Source: a virus. From it: DNA of 54,144 bases. Positions 14,384-24,000 of this stretch are shown in pieces. Both the position numbers and the translations under genes were made by a program. Positions within the stretch are counted from its first letter, which is position 1. Each line of letters begins with the position of its first letter. Under the pieces are notes generated by a model that was given only the letters and a program-made list of their open reading frames with translations, did not search any database and was not told where the DNA came from. The stretch is taken from positions 1 through 54,144 of the IMG/VR virus record IMGVR_UViG_3300036851_000065; one strand, given 5' to 3'.

Positions 14384-14830
14384 GTGAACCTATTAGATTT
14401 AGTTCCGGCGTTGGATCGACAACTACGACAGTATAAGGCTGCCAATGATACAGATTCAACCCTAGCTGCTTATCTTGCTGACGCTATAGAAGCGTTAGGT
14501 AATAGATGGACACGAGACTACCTAATAGAGTTCACTGCTCCGCTAACCTTTGAGGTAGAGCCTGAAATTACAGCGAAAGATAAACGACCAATTATTTTAG
14601 CTGCCTCAATTATTTATAAGTCAGCTAATGTAGATTTAGCAAGTATCAGGGATGGGGATTTCGCCTATGATCCACAGCAAGGTAGACAAAATCCTATTCA
14701 ACTTGATATACTTGAATTAGAAAAGACGGTCCCACTATACCCTAAATTAGCGCAAGCATCTACTGCTCCAATGAGGGGATACAGCAACATCTGGAATCCA
14801 GAAAGCTACTTATTTAGGTCAATAATTTAA
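14384..14830 (+). CDS. Putative head-tail connector protein
   Basis: 148 residues from GTG 14384 behind AAGGGAGTTGGAG. It is all-helical at the N-terminus (LVPALDRQLRQYKAAND, then LADAIEALGNRW), like gp6/HK97-type connector adaptors that form rings beneath the portal. Size and synteny agree, but the call is family-level only. Confidence 0.65.
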   Translation: MNLLDLVPALDRQLRQYKAANDTDSTLAAYLADAIEALGNRWTRDYLIEFTAPLTFEVEPEITAKDKRPIILAASIIYKSANVDLASIRDGDFAYDPQQGRQNPIQLDILELEKTVPLYPKLAQASTAPMRGYSNIWNPESYLFRSII

Positions 14831-14839
14831 GGGGAACCA

Positions 14840-15487
14840 GTGACTATAATAGCGATTCCTACCTATTATGGTGGGCAACTCGTGGGGAACTGCATACAAA
14901 GTATTCTTAAAAATGTGCGGAATCCTGAGATAATTGTATACAAAAATGACGTGGGTTGGTTACAGGCTTGTAATAAAATGATGCAAGATACCAAAGATGA
15001 TATCATTCTCTTAAATGATGACACGATAGTAACCACCGATATAGTCTATGAAATGAATCTCTTAGCTAGTTATGATAGCGCCATAGGAATTATTGGGGGT
15101 AAGGCCCTTTCTCCGAATGGAGAAACTGTTATTAATTATGGAATCAATATCTCCGTGGATGGTAACACAGGGCACAGGTTCTTTGGCGAATCTAAAGATT
15201 CCGTTAAACTTATTGAAAAGCAAAGGGCTGTTGAAGGTTCTTGTATGTTTATTCGGAGAAATCTAATTGATGTATTATTATTTGATGAAAAATACGGCAT
15301 GGGATATCGAGCCGAAGTTGATTATTGTTTTAGAGCTAGAGAGTTAGGATTTGACGTGGTATCGTGTGCTAAGGCAGAATATATACACCTAGTCTCGCAA
15401 ACGGCTAGTAGATTAGGTATAGAAAACGACACACACGGCATATTTATGAAGGAATGGGGAGCTAAATTAAAGCTCGGCAAAATCTAA
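14840..15487 (+). CDS. Family 2-type (GT-A) glycosyltransferase
   Basis: 215 residues from GTG 14840 with AAGGGGA. The fold begins with TIIAIPTYYGG, followed by the nucleotide-sugar DxD-like ILLNDDT (56-62), then GSCMFIRR and EVDYCFRARELGFDV, the acceptor and catalytic region of rhamnosyltransferase-like GT2 enzymes. It would transfer a sugar from an NDP donor in the cytoplasm. Being embedded in the virion-assembly operon, it may glycosylate capsid or tail proteins, or DNA; the target cannot be read from the sequence. Confidence 0.88.
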   Translation: MTIIAIPTYYGGQLVGNCIQSILKNVRNPEIIVYKNDVGWLQACNKMMQDTKDDIILLNDDTIVTTDIVYEMNLLASYDSAIGIIGGKALSPNGETVINYGINISVDGNTGHRFFGESKDSVKLIEKQRAVEGSCMFIRRNLIDVLLFDEKYGMGYRAEVDYCFRARELGFDVVSCAKAEYIHLVSQTASRLGIENDTHGIFMKEWGAKLKLGKI

Positions 15488-15502
15488 GGAAAGGTATAAG
15501 GA

Positions 15503-16474
15503 ATGGCAGTTAAAGCAATAGGTGATACAGCTATCTTCTATGGAGATAAGCAAAATGAATGGTACGATAATGGCGCTTGGATGACCTTATTAGATATTCC
15601 TTGGCTAAAAAAAATTGAGGAAGCACAGCTATACAAGACAGTGATTCGAACGCTGTGGTTGGAGTCTATCGGGTGGAGCAAAAAAATCAAAGAAGATTCC
15701 CCCGAAATAACCTTGATAGGTTTGATAGACCATCCTCTTAGTACTCATATTTCTAAATTATCTGCCGTGCAGCAGCACGCTTTCTTGGCTGATCTGGAAT
15801 ATCTAGATGGAATTATGACGCTAACAGAAGAAGAACGTCAGTGGTATCAGACAGCTATACCTTCCAAACCTGTAGAAAAGGTGGGCCTACCTTTTCCTTT
15901 TGAATCTTATGAGAAACGATTTGGCAGTTATAGAGAAAATAAGAAAGAGTTCATTGGTTTAGGTGTAGGTGCAGCGGACAATGATAGGAACTTCATAAGT
16001 AATCTTATGGCTTTTCGCCGACTTCAATTACAACGGCCAGAGCTTAAAGGAGTTATCTTGTCTGTTCCAGATCAGTTAATACCTTATTGTACCTATTGGG
16101 CAAGTAACATAGATAATGTTTTCGTGCATGAGCGTGAAGATATGCCAGAATTTTATGATGTTTTATCGCGCTGCCAATTCGTTATTAATCTTGCTGATAG
16201 AAACACGCCGGGTAGAATTCAAGGGGAAGCTGCCTTTTTTGAAGTACCTGTAATTGGCTCTAATCGACTAGAGTTACAGGAAGAGTTATTTCCTATATTA
16301 TCAGTAAAGCCCTACGAGCTAGAGAACGTAGTTAAAGTTGCTGAATACTTACTTGATGATCCCGATGCCTCTAAAAAGATCGGGCAGAAAGCTAGAAAAA
16401 CGCTCCATAGGTATGATTTTAAACACAGTAAAGAAAGATATGGTAAGCTACTTAACAGAATAAAGGAGCGATAA
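15503..16474 (+). CDS. GT-B-fold glycosyltransferase-like protein
   Basis: 323 residues from ATG 15503. The C-terminal half looks like a GT-B donor-binding domain: FIGLGVGAADNDRN, a DNVFVHERED segment, then FVINLADRNTPGRIQGEAAFFEVPVIGS with the E/AAFFxxPVI pattern where GT4 enzymes bind the nucleotide. It is adjacent to the GT2 gene, so the two probably act in series on the same substrate. The exact family is uncertain. Confidence 0.75.
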   Translation: MAVKAIGDTAIFYGDKQNEWYDNGAWMTLLDIPWLKKIEEAQLYKTVIRTLWLESIGWSKKIKEDSPEITLIGLIDHPLSTHISKLSAVQQHAFLADLEYLDGIMTLTEEERQWYQTAIPSKPVEKVGLPFPFESYEKRFGSYRENKKEFIGLGVGAADNDRNFISNLMAFRRLQLQRPELKGVILSVPDQLIPYCTYWASNIDNVFVHEREDMPEFYDVLSRCQFVINLADRNTPGRIQGEAAFFEVPVIGSNRLELQEELFPILSVKPYELENVVKVAEYLLDDPDASKKIGQKARKTLHRYDFKHSKERYGKLLNRIKER

Positions 16475-16477
16475 TGG

Positions 16478-16939
16478 ATGCCAATTAGCGCGGAAAGTTT
16501 AAAAGCAAAGATAGATGCTTTTAGAGAAGAGATAGGACGAAATATTACGTTCTATGTCTCTTCTTTAGAGCCTTGCACTTTGTGCTTACCGAGCGGGTAC
16601 TATGATGCAACTAATGATACGACTACTTACTTTACATGTCCTGTATGCGATGGACAGTATTATCTCCCCACTAAAACAGAGACAGAGGTATTAGCTAGGG
16701 TACACTGGGTTAGCGATCAAGCTGTTACTGCCACACCGGGAGGAAAATACTATGTAGGTGACTGTAACGTACATATTGATCCTACCTATAGAACCTTAGC
16801 CGAGTCTGCCCAAAGTAATACGGGTGGGGTAATAGTAGATGGACATGATATGCAAATTCAAAAGATTATACCTCAGGGTGCGCCCTCTATAAATAGGACT
16901 AGAGTAATTCTTACCAATAAGGGTAGTAGGCCATCCTAG
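16478..16939 (+). CDS. Putative neck or tail-completion protein with zinc site
   Basis: 153 residues from ATG 16478 with AAAGGAGCG upstream. CTLC (33-36) and CPVC (54-57) form a likely zinc site; the remainder is beta-rich (KYYVGDCNVHIDP). Similar zinc-containing proteins sit between connector and tail-terminator genes in many siphoviruses. It ends in TAG. Confidence 0.65.
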   Translation: MPISAESLKAKIDAFREEIGRNITFYVSSLEPCTLCLPSGYYDATNDTTTYFTCPVCDGQYYLPTKTETEVLARVHWVSDQAVTATPGGKYYVGDCNVHIDPTYRTLAESAQSNTGGVIVDGHDMQIQKIIPQGAPSINRTRVILTNKGSRPS

Positions 16940-16956
16940 GAAGGAGAAGGAAAGGA

Positions 16957-17223
16957 ATGAACATAACACCTAACATTGTGGTTTGTCCAAAATGCGATGC
17001 TGAGTTTCAACATAATCGCGTTAATGGTATGGCTTTGTTGGAGCTAGCTAATGCTGTAGAAGCGAGAACACGGATGCACAGCCGTTTAACTCTTGATGCA
17101 TTAGAGAAAGAATTTGAAGGTAAAGAACTACCAAGGGCTGTAAAGAAAGCTGTTTTAGACGGCTATAATGATCTTGCTAGAAGCGTGTTGATAGTTCTAG
17201 GACTTGGTGGCGATGCTGAGTAA
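16957..17223 (+). CDS. Hypothetical protein
   Basis: 88 residues from ATG 16957 after GAAGGAGAAGG. One CPKC (10-13) near the start is followed by a helical, charged region and a hydrophobic C-terminus. No second CxxC is visible, so zinc binding would need dimerisation. It overlaps the next start by one base. Unrecognised neck-region protein. Confidence 0.65.
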   Translation: MNITPNIVVCPKCDAEFQHNRVNGMALLELANAVEARTRMHSRLTLDALEKEFEGKELPRAVKKAVLDGYNDLARSVLIVLGLGGDAE

Positions 17224-18113
17224 TGGTAACAGTACGAACAACGGTAGATTCGTCTGCTGTATATGCAATGGTACGTACCTTCGAAGAGGGACTATATAAT
17301 GCAGAATCTTTTGCAGCGCATGAAATAGAAAATCGAATTAGATTTACAGTATTTGATGAAGTTGTTCATAGGCTTGGGGCTCGCGCTGGTCAGGGATTTC
17401 CTAGTGTTTATAGGGATCACCTTGCTAACTTTATGAAGATCAATATAAATATAAATGTAGTTGCACAGGGCAACGGTTTCATGTCTGTCGAATATGATCT
17501 TGATGGATTAGGCGGTTATGGGGAATTGGAATTGGGAGCGCATCATCAAGCATTAGAGTATGAAGAGCCGGGTTCTTACGGTGTTACTAGAACGGGTAAG
17601 GCTAGATATAATCCACACCCCAATAAAGTACAGCTTCCTTATGCCGGTCAAGCTCTTATGAATGAAGCGGAGCGTAGACAAGAGTTTTGGGAAGAAGCTA
17701 TTGTCGGACAACAAGGATTCATTACTAACTTTAGACGTGGATCAGGCTACCTAGAAATCACCAATGCTCCTACATTTGAGGAAATAGCAGCAGCACGAGT
17801 ATTTGAAGCTTGGATACCCTCTGGTACTGCTCCTGAATGGTTATGGTTAGAGAACGGATTCAATGAGAGCGAGCCTAGAATTCCTCCACAAGATTTCTCT
17901 AGAACACTAAGAAATATATCGGCCTGTGTTGCTGAAAAAATATATGAGGGCGCGTTGATTGGTTTGATTAGAGTTGCTGAACGAGCGGGCGGCGCAATTG
18001 CTGTAGGTAGTACCGGACGACCGTTCTTTAAATCAAGTGGGCGCTTTGTTGAATATAGAGGCGAGATAGACGAGAGTACCACTGATACTAATGAGTGTCT
18101 AGGGAGGTTATAG
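17223..18113 (+). CDS. Putative minor tail or tail-completion protein
   Basis: 296 residues from ATG 17223. The N-terminal part resembles HK97 gp10-type minor tail proteins in its helical start and basic loop; the rest is mixed alpha/beta with no catalytic motif. Gene order (connector, zinc protein, this, terminator-like protein, major tail protein) fits a neck protein. It stops at TAG 18111-18113, overlapping the next gene's ribosome binding site. Confidence 0.62.
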   Translation: MVTVRTTVDSSAVYAMVRTFEEGLYNAESFAAHEIENRIRFTVFDEVVHRLGARAGQGFPSVYRDHLANFMKINININVVAQGNGFMSVEYDLDGLGGYGELELGAHHQALEYEEPGSYGVTRTGKARYNPHPNKVQLPYAGQALMNEAERRQEFWEEAIVGQQGFITNFRRGSGYLEITNAPTFEEIAAARVFEAWIPSGTAPEWLWLENGFNESEPRIPPQDFSRTLRNISACVAEKIYEGALIGLIRVAERAGGAIAVGSTGRPFFKSSGRFVEYRGEIDESTTDTNECLGRL

Positions 18114-18115
18114 GG

Positions 18116-18568
18116 ATGGCTAGAAAATATCATGAACGTCGATCTTTAGCTTCCGCATTATTAACATATCTTACGGCAAGAGGATGGAATATAACGGAGA
18201 TTAGAGAAGGTTTTCTCTCCGAAGATACTATTACTGTACCTACAGTAAGTGTCTATTTTCTGCCTAGCGTGTTTGAAGAATTAGAGATAGGTCGTACTAA
18301 TAAGACATTTATAAGACGAGTTCAGGTAGATGCCTACATGGAAAATGAGGGTAGAGCAGATGCTATAGGTGATGATATTATGGATTTTATAGACGAGACT
18401 CCTGTTGTGGTAGAGGACGTTATAACTGACATTGATCTTGCAAACATGATTTGTTATGACACGCAATCTATATCTTCGGAAACCGTGCCCCCAATATTCA
18501 AAGAAGCGAAGGTTAAACATTGGAGAAGTGTTACTAAAGCCACATATGAAACACATTATTTTGATTAA
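18116..18568 (+). CDS. Putative tail terminator protein
   Basis: 150 residues. ATG 18116 is chosen over an upstream in-frame start because AGGGAGGT (18101-18108) precedes it. A compact alpha/beta protein with RRVQVDAYMENEGRADAIGDDIMDFID resembles gpU-like terminators that cap the tail tube. The call rests on size and position just before the major tail gene. Confidence 0.65.
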   Translation: MARKYHERRSLASALLTYLTARGWNITEIREGFLSEDTITVPTVSVYFLPSVFEELEIGRTNKTFIRRVQVDAYMENEGRADAIGDDIMDFIDETPVVVEDVITDIDLANMICYDTQSISSETVPPIFKEAKVKHWRSVTKATYETHYFD

Positions 18569-18667
18569 CTTATTTGGCACCCGATACACATAATAAGGGC
18601 GGGCAACAAATAACCAAGGAAAGGGAACCTAAATGATTATTTGACCCTATAAGGAGGAAAAAGGAAA

Positions 18668-19879
18668 ATGGTTAGACGAGCAAGAGTTCACTCTAGAGAC
18701 TTGCAGCCGCAAATTGCGGCACCCAAAGGTCTTCTTGGTGTAGCTAGAGTACAGAGATTTGAATGGCCTATGGAGCTACCAACAACAAGTATTGATGAGT
18801 TGGGTAGAAAACTTCACGTTGGTACTACAACAGAAATTCCTAATGTTACTGTAACAATAGAGGCATTTGATGTTAGCCATAATACATTCTCGTATTTGAC
18901 GGGCCACACACCAGCAACATTTCCAGTATCAGGTGCAAGTGTTACTGAACTAAAAAATATTGATGTTATTGGTCAAATTAGAGACGGTACAACACTTGGA
19001 ATTGTTAATGCGCTTTATGTTAAGCGCGGAACTGTTACAGGAATGGATGCTACGTTCGGAGTTAGAGATAACTCTAATGTAACATACACTGTTTCAGCTA
19101 ACTCAAAGAAAGAATTTAAACAGCCTGTATTCTACGAAAGTTCCACAACAATTTCCGGTGGAGCCAAGATGGTTTTAGCAAATACACCAACGTATTTGAC
19201 ACGAACATCAGGCTACACAATTAACGCATATAGAACATCAGCAGCAGGGCTAACAAACTACCTTAATGAGGGTACAGGCTTAGACTATACTGTTGCTGGT
19301 ACAACAATTACATTCCTTGATAATGGTGGAGTTTCATCAGGTAGTGCAAACTCTCTAGATAGTGTTTGGGTTACTTATTCTAGTACGGCAGCTAGAACAT
19401 TTGAGGCTCTAGATGATGCATCAGCGTCAGCCGTTCAGGGTAAGTATGTTCCAGTAACAATTTCAGTGAGTAACATTCCAAGAGTTCAAAGTGCTTCACT
19501 AAGAGTAGCATTCCCGGCAGAAGAAATTCTAGAAATGGGCGGACTTGGAAAGCCGGTTGGTTATGAGGTTGGTATTCCAGATGTAACAGGTGAAATCGCT
19601 GTTCTAAAGACAGACAATGAGCTTCTAGCTCTACTAGAGGGTGTTGCTACTACAACAGTAGAAAATGATCTAGAGTTTGCTCTTACAACACTTCCATTGA
19701 AGATTCAGTTGAAGGACCCTAGAAATACAGCGAAAACACTATTAACGTACTATGTACCATCAATCACACTCACATCAGAAAGTGATGAAAATACAGTTAA
19801 CCAGTCAATGAATGAAACCTTTGCGTTCCAGTCAACAACAGGTGAACTGATTGTTATGTCAGGTGTAGGCGTTTATTAA
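18668..19879 (+). CDS. Major tail protein
   Basis: 403 residues from ATG 18668, behind TAAGGAGGAAAAAGG. It is rich in Thr, Ser, Val and Gly and beta-sheet throughout, as tube proteins are. A strong ribosome binding site and a terminator after the gene indicate high expression. At 403 residues it is longer than many tube proteins, so it may carry an extra Ig-like surface domain. Confidence 0.82.
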   Translation: MVRRARVHSRDLQPQIAAPKGLLGVARVQRFEWPMELPTTSIDELGRKLHVGTTTEIPNVTVTIEAFDVSHNTFSYLTGHTPATFPVSGASVTELKNIDVIGQIRDGTTLGIVNALYVKRGTVTGMDATFGVRDNSNVTYTVSANSKKEFKQPVFYESSTTISGGAKMVLANTPTYLTRTSGYTINAYRTSAAGLTNYLNEGTGLDYTVAGTTITFLDNGGVSSGSANSLDSVWVTYSSTAARTFEALDDASASAVQGKYVPVTISVSNIPRVQSASLRVAFPAEEILEMGGLGKPVGYEVGIPDVTGEIAVLKTDNELLALLEGVATTTVENDLEFALTTLPLKIQLKDPRNTAKTLLTYYVPSITLTSESDENTVNQSMNETFAFQSTTGELIVMSGVGVY

Positions 19880-19895
19880 TCCAAATACAATTGGG

Positions 19896-19911
19896 TAATA
19901 CGAAAGTATTA
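19896..19911 (+). other. GNRA-loop hairpin before terminator
   Basis: TAATAC-GAAA-GTATTA is a 6-bp stem with a stable GAAA tetraloop just upstream of the terminator. It may protect the major tail mRNA 3' end. Confidence 0.5.
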
Positions 19912-19913
19912 GA

Positions 19914-19951
19914 AGGGAGTGGGGCTAAAGCCCTGCTCCCTTTATTTTTTT
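19914..19951 (+). terminator. Intrinsic terminator after major tail gene
   Basis: A 12-bp stem (AGGGAGTGGGGC with GCCCTGCTCCCT, two wobbles) and a TAAA loop, followed by TTATTTTTTT. Genes downstream continue in the same direction, so it is probably partial, or a new promoter follows. Confidence 0.88.
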
Positions 19952-19984
19952 ATACGTACTATAGGTAAGGAAAAGGAGAAGAAA

Positions 19985-20722
19985 ATGGGATTAAAGATAG
20001 CTGATCTACTAAAATATAGAACAAGTATAGTACTAACTAAGCAAAATGGCGAGTCTATACTTGATGATAAGGGTATACCTATTGTTGTGTATCTAAGAAT
20101 TATTGGTGACGATGATTTAGTAGCATCACATCGCATGGCTCGATTTGCTTCATCCGCCAAGAGAAGAGCTTTACAGGATAAAGACTCACTTGACTGGAAA
20201 GAAGCCACACAACCTATTATAGAGGGTTCTGCTGAAGAGCTACGAGTTTACATTAAGCAAGCTAAAACTAGCAATCTAACTGCGGAAGCAAGATCAAGTG
20301 TACCTCGTCCAGACCTTCCCGAATTAGAGGAATTTGCTGCTGATCCTGATGCTGCCTCATTATTTGAAAAGGAGCAGTTTGAGGAAGCTGTTGATAAAGT
20401 AGAGGCCGATTATCAAAAAGCTCTTGAAGAATATATTGATATAAGAACAAGAGTTATAAATGAAGATTTAGCTGCTATAGAAGACATAGAGAAGCTTAGA
20501 GAAATAGCATTAGATAATGTGTCCGTTCTTCTTTGTATAGGAGAATACTATGCCGAGTTATATGATCAACAAACATATAGAGCTTGTTACTTAGATAATA
20601 CTTATAGGGAGCGAGCTTTTGATTCTGTTGAGGAGTTTAAAAGTGCGGATAGTTTTATTAAAAATCAACTCATTGATAAATACTTGGCACTAGAAGCCGA
20701 TCCAGAACAAATAAAAAACTAG
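19985..20722 (+). CDS. Tail assembly chaperone (G-like)
   Basis: 245 residues. ATG 19985 follows AAGGAAAAGGAGAAG; an upstream in-frame start at 19919 lies in the terminator stem. The protein is acidic and helical (VEADYQKALEEYIDIRTR), as are G chaperones that coat the tape measure. Its last codons contain A AAA AAC followed at once by a TAG stop (20720-20722), so most ribosomes stop here and a fraction slip -1 into the next frame. Confidence 0.85.
   Translation: MGLKIADLLKYRTSIVLTKQNGESILDDKGIPIVVYLRIIGDDDLVASHRMARFASSAKRRALQDKDSLDWKEATQPIIEGSAEELRVYIKQAKTSNLTAEARSSVPRPDLPELEEFAADPDAASLFEKEQFEEAVDKVEADYQKALEEYIDIRTRVINEDLAAIEDIEKLREIALDNVSVLLCIGEYYAELYDQQTYRACYLDNTYRERAFDSVEEFKSADSFIKNQLIDKYLALEADPEQIKN
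20713..20719 (+). other. Programmed -1 frameshift site A AAA AAC
   Basis: The heptamer A AAA AAC is in register with the zero frame (AAA AAC after the first A) and is followed by TAG. A -1 slip opens a 97-codon frame ending at TAG 21010-21012, giving a GT fusion of about 342 residues. The heptamer is a classic efficient slippery site. Confidence 0.9.
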
Positions 20723-21012
20723 CAGAGGGTAACTCTTGGGCGGTCGCTCTTGAAATAGCTAAGACTACGGGAATGCCGTTAGCCGAAGGTATAGAAAATG
20801 CGGTGGATTTACCTCATACATTAACGCTCGCAATCACTTACAGAGCAAGACTTAATTCATTTTGGGAGCTACCAAAAGATAAGCAGCCACCCCGAAATCT
20901 TTGGGATAAACCTTGGAGACTTAGCCAATTTTTTGATGAGGTATTTGATTCGAAAGGCGGGGCTAAGAAACAAACAACCTATGTCGAATATGATATTGAG
21001 GACGTGGAATAG
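20719..21012 (+). CDS. T-like extension of tail chaperone (made by -1 frameshift)
   Basis: 97 codons in the -1 frame directly after the slippery site; the first ATG in this frame (20773) lacks a ribosome binding site. The T domain contains FWELPKDKQPPRNLWDKPW and ends YDIEDVE. In siphoviruses the GT protein binds the tail tube protein through T and the tape measure through G, and the G:GT ratio matters for assembly. The order G-T-tape measure is conserved here. Confidence 0.87.
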   Translation, partial: LAEGNSWAVALEIAKTTGMPLAEGIENAVDLPHTLTLAITYRARLNSFWELPKDKQPPRNLWDKPWRLSQFFDEVFDSKGGAKKQTTYVEYDIEDVE

Positions 21013-21015
21013 TAA

Positions 21016-24000
21016 TTGGCAGATATTACATCTAGGGTAAAGTTTTTAGGCGATGCCTCTCAACTTCTACAAACATATCGAGCAATTGGTGCCCAAGCTA
21101 GTCTTCTAGATCGTCAAATAAATGCTATAAATCGTGCCTCTTTACAGATTAAGGGATTTGCTATTCAAGGTCCGGGTATCACAGCGGCGCGAGCGTTTGA
21201 GACGTATTTTGGTCCCGGTATAAGAGACGTAAAAACTGAGTTTGATTCTATTAATAAGGTTTTAAAAACTACTGGTGAAACCTTTATTCAGGTAGGAAAA
21301 CAAGGAAAATTCCTTACCGGAACCTTTGAAGAAATTCATGGTAACACTGATGATATTTTAAAAGCTACGCAAGCCTATTCGGGTGCTTTGTCTACAAACG
21401 CTCAGGCTTTGAGTGCTACTCGTCAAGCTTATTTATCTACTACTGGTCCAGTAAATCAGAGAATTAATCTTCTTAAAAAGCAATTGGCGTTAGAGGTTCA
21501 ACAAGGAATTATCTCAAAGCAAACTGCTGATAGCATTATTGATCGAGAACGAAGATTAAGAAATTATGATAGAGCCCCGGCACTACAAAATTATGTGAAA
21601 CAGAAAGCACAGGCATTTCAAGCTCTCGCATTAGCTAGAGCAGAGATTGATAGGGCTATTGCTGCCCCTCCTACTGTTGGTCCAGCAAGCTTACAAAATA
21701 TTCCTAAAAATATACTTAGAGAATTGTATGCTAGAGGATTGCCTCGTGATCCGGCAGCGCAGTTTGCTCGTGGTGCAGAAGCAACTGTAACCGGAGATTT
21801 GATTCATGGCACACAAAGAGCGGCTATCCAATTTAGAGATATGAATGGGGTCTTACAACAGGCTCAGGTTGAATGGGATAAGAACGGTAAAGCCATTACT
21901 AGATTCGGAGGCAATTTAAGTGGATTACAAAACCTTCTTAATCAAACAGTACGTAACCTACAGAAAGTTGTTCAATGGACAGCCGCTACTACACTAGTAT
22001 TTGGTACTCTAGCATTTGCAGCTAGCGAACTATCCACGTTAGTTAATCTAGATAAAAGCTTAAAGCAGCTATCTATCACAGCGCAGTCAACATCTGAACA
22101 GACTCGTGGATTGTTCTCCAACTTAGCTGATACCGCCTTTGAGACAGCTACACCATTAGCAGAAATGGTTAAAGCAGCGGATGATATTGCTCTTGCTACA
22201 AGAAAAGCAGGATCAACCTCTAAAGAATATCAACAAGATATCCTTAACTTGTCTCAGGCTGTTGGTATATTTACCAATCTAACTGGTGTTGACACAGTCC
22301 AAGCAACTGATTTACTAACATCAGCTATGAAACAACTAGGTATTGAGACTGAAGATGTTGTTGGTGTTCTATCTAAAATTACGGCTGTGGCCGGGGGCCA
22401 GAGTAACGCTATTGCCGATATTGCGCAAGTACTTGCTGTTATGTCTGAGGCTGCACGACAGGCCGGATTATCAATTGACGAAACAATTGCTACAGCACAG
22501 GTTTTGTCACAGGTTACAGCAAAATCTCCTGCGGAAATTGCTACAGCATTTAAGAATCTAACAGGATCACTTGACTCTACAGCGGGAACAAAAGCGTTAG
22601 CTAAGTTTAATATTGATCTTAGAGATAGTGCAGGAAACCTAAGAAATATTCTTGATATCTATGGAGAAATTTCCGATAAGATCAGACAAGGTGTTATTGC
22701 CCCCGATCAGGTTAAGGGTCTAGTCAAGGCTATTGCTGGTGGTCCGAGAAGAGTGCCAGACGCAGCGGCCTTGCTGTCCAATATTGATCAGATTGAGGCT
22801 GTTACGCTTAGAAGTGTTAGTGCTACAAATGAAGCTCTAATTGCTAACGCTAAGATTCTTGATACAACAGCAGCTAAACTTACACAACTTAAAGTTATTG
22901 TAGATCGGTTTGCATTTGAGAAGTTCGGTCCCGCACTAAAGGATACTGTAGAAGTATTCTTACAGGCAGCTACAAGCTTAGTAGACGTTCTAAATAGCGT
23001 TGATGCGGGGGCTATATCAACTGCTCTTACATTAGCTGGAATGTTCTTAGCTCTACGAATAGGTGGAGGTATTCTCGCTAGATTTGTTGGCGGCATATTC
23101 TCAATGGTTGAAAGTCTTAATGCTACAAGAATTGCAGCCGTTGGTGCAGGACAAGCGGTTGCTCAATTCGGAGCCAAGGCTGCTGTAGCTCAACAATTAG
23201 CAGGTGCTAGAGGCGGTATAACTCCTGCCGGTATTAAATCTGGTGCTGCTTCATTAATAGGTTATGGAGCAATTGGTGCTGGATTAACCGCAGCTACAGG
23301 AGGAAACCCATTACAGGTTGTGGGTGGAGGATTACAGGGTGTTGGTCTTGCAGCATTAGCGATACCTCATCCATTTGCAAAAGCTGCTGCGGCAGCGGCT
23401 ATTTTAGGTGGTACTTTCCTTCAAATGGCTACAGCAAGTAATGAGGCCGCACAATCTGTTGACAATGTAGCTGCATCTGCTGAGGAAGTTTTAACAGCAT
23501 TTGCAGCTTATAGTGAAGCACGAGATATTCTAGAGAATTTAGGTAAGACTCAAAAAGAACTTTCTACATCAATTGAAAACTTAACATCAAAGCAAAATAA
23601 ATCAGCAAGTGACTTAGCTCTACTTAATGACTTCCAGAGCCAGTATGTTCAAAATACCCTTGCTATGGCTGATGCTAATGTTAAACTAGCTGATGCACAA
23701 CAAATTTTAAATGATAAAATTGGCCCCGGATTTCAAGAAGCTATCGCTGCTGCTACGTCTGGTCGTTTAAATCCTGAACAATTACAAGAACTTATTAAAG
23801 AATATCAGTATGCTATTTTGCGGGCTACTAGACCAGATTTAACTCTTCCTGAGGAAATTGATATTCCAGATGTTCAACGAGCGGGATTTTTGCCTTATAA
23901 TTTAAGCCCTGTAGACACGGCTTATGTACCCACGCAGACTACTCAACCATTGCGGCTGCAACAGGCCGATGTTGAAGCTCCTGTTCCGTTGGTTGATCTT

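Noticed and set aside
19919-19984. Upstream start of the G chaperone gene
   Set aside because: It lies within the terminator stem and lacks a ribosome binding site; ATG 19985 has both sequence and spacing support.
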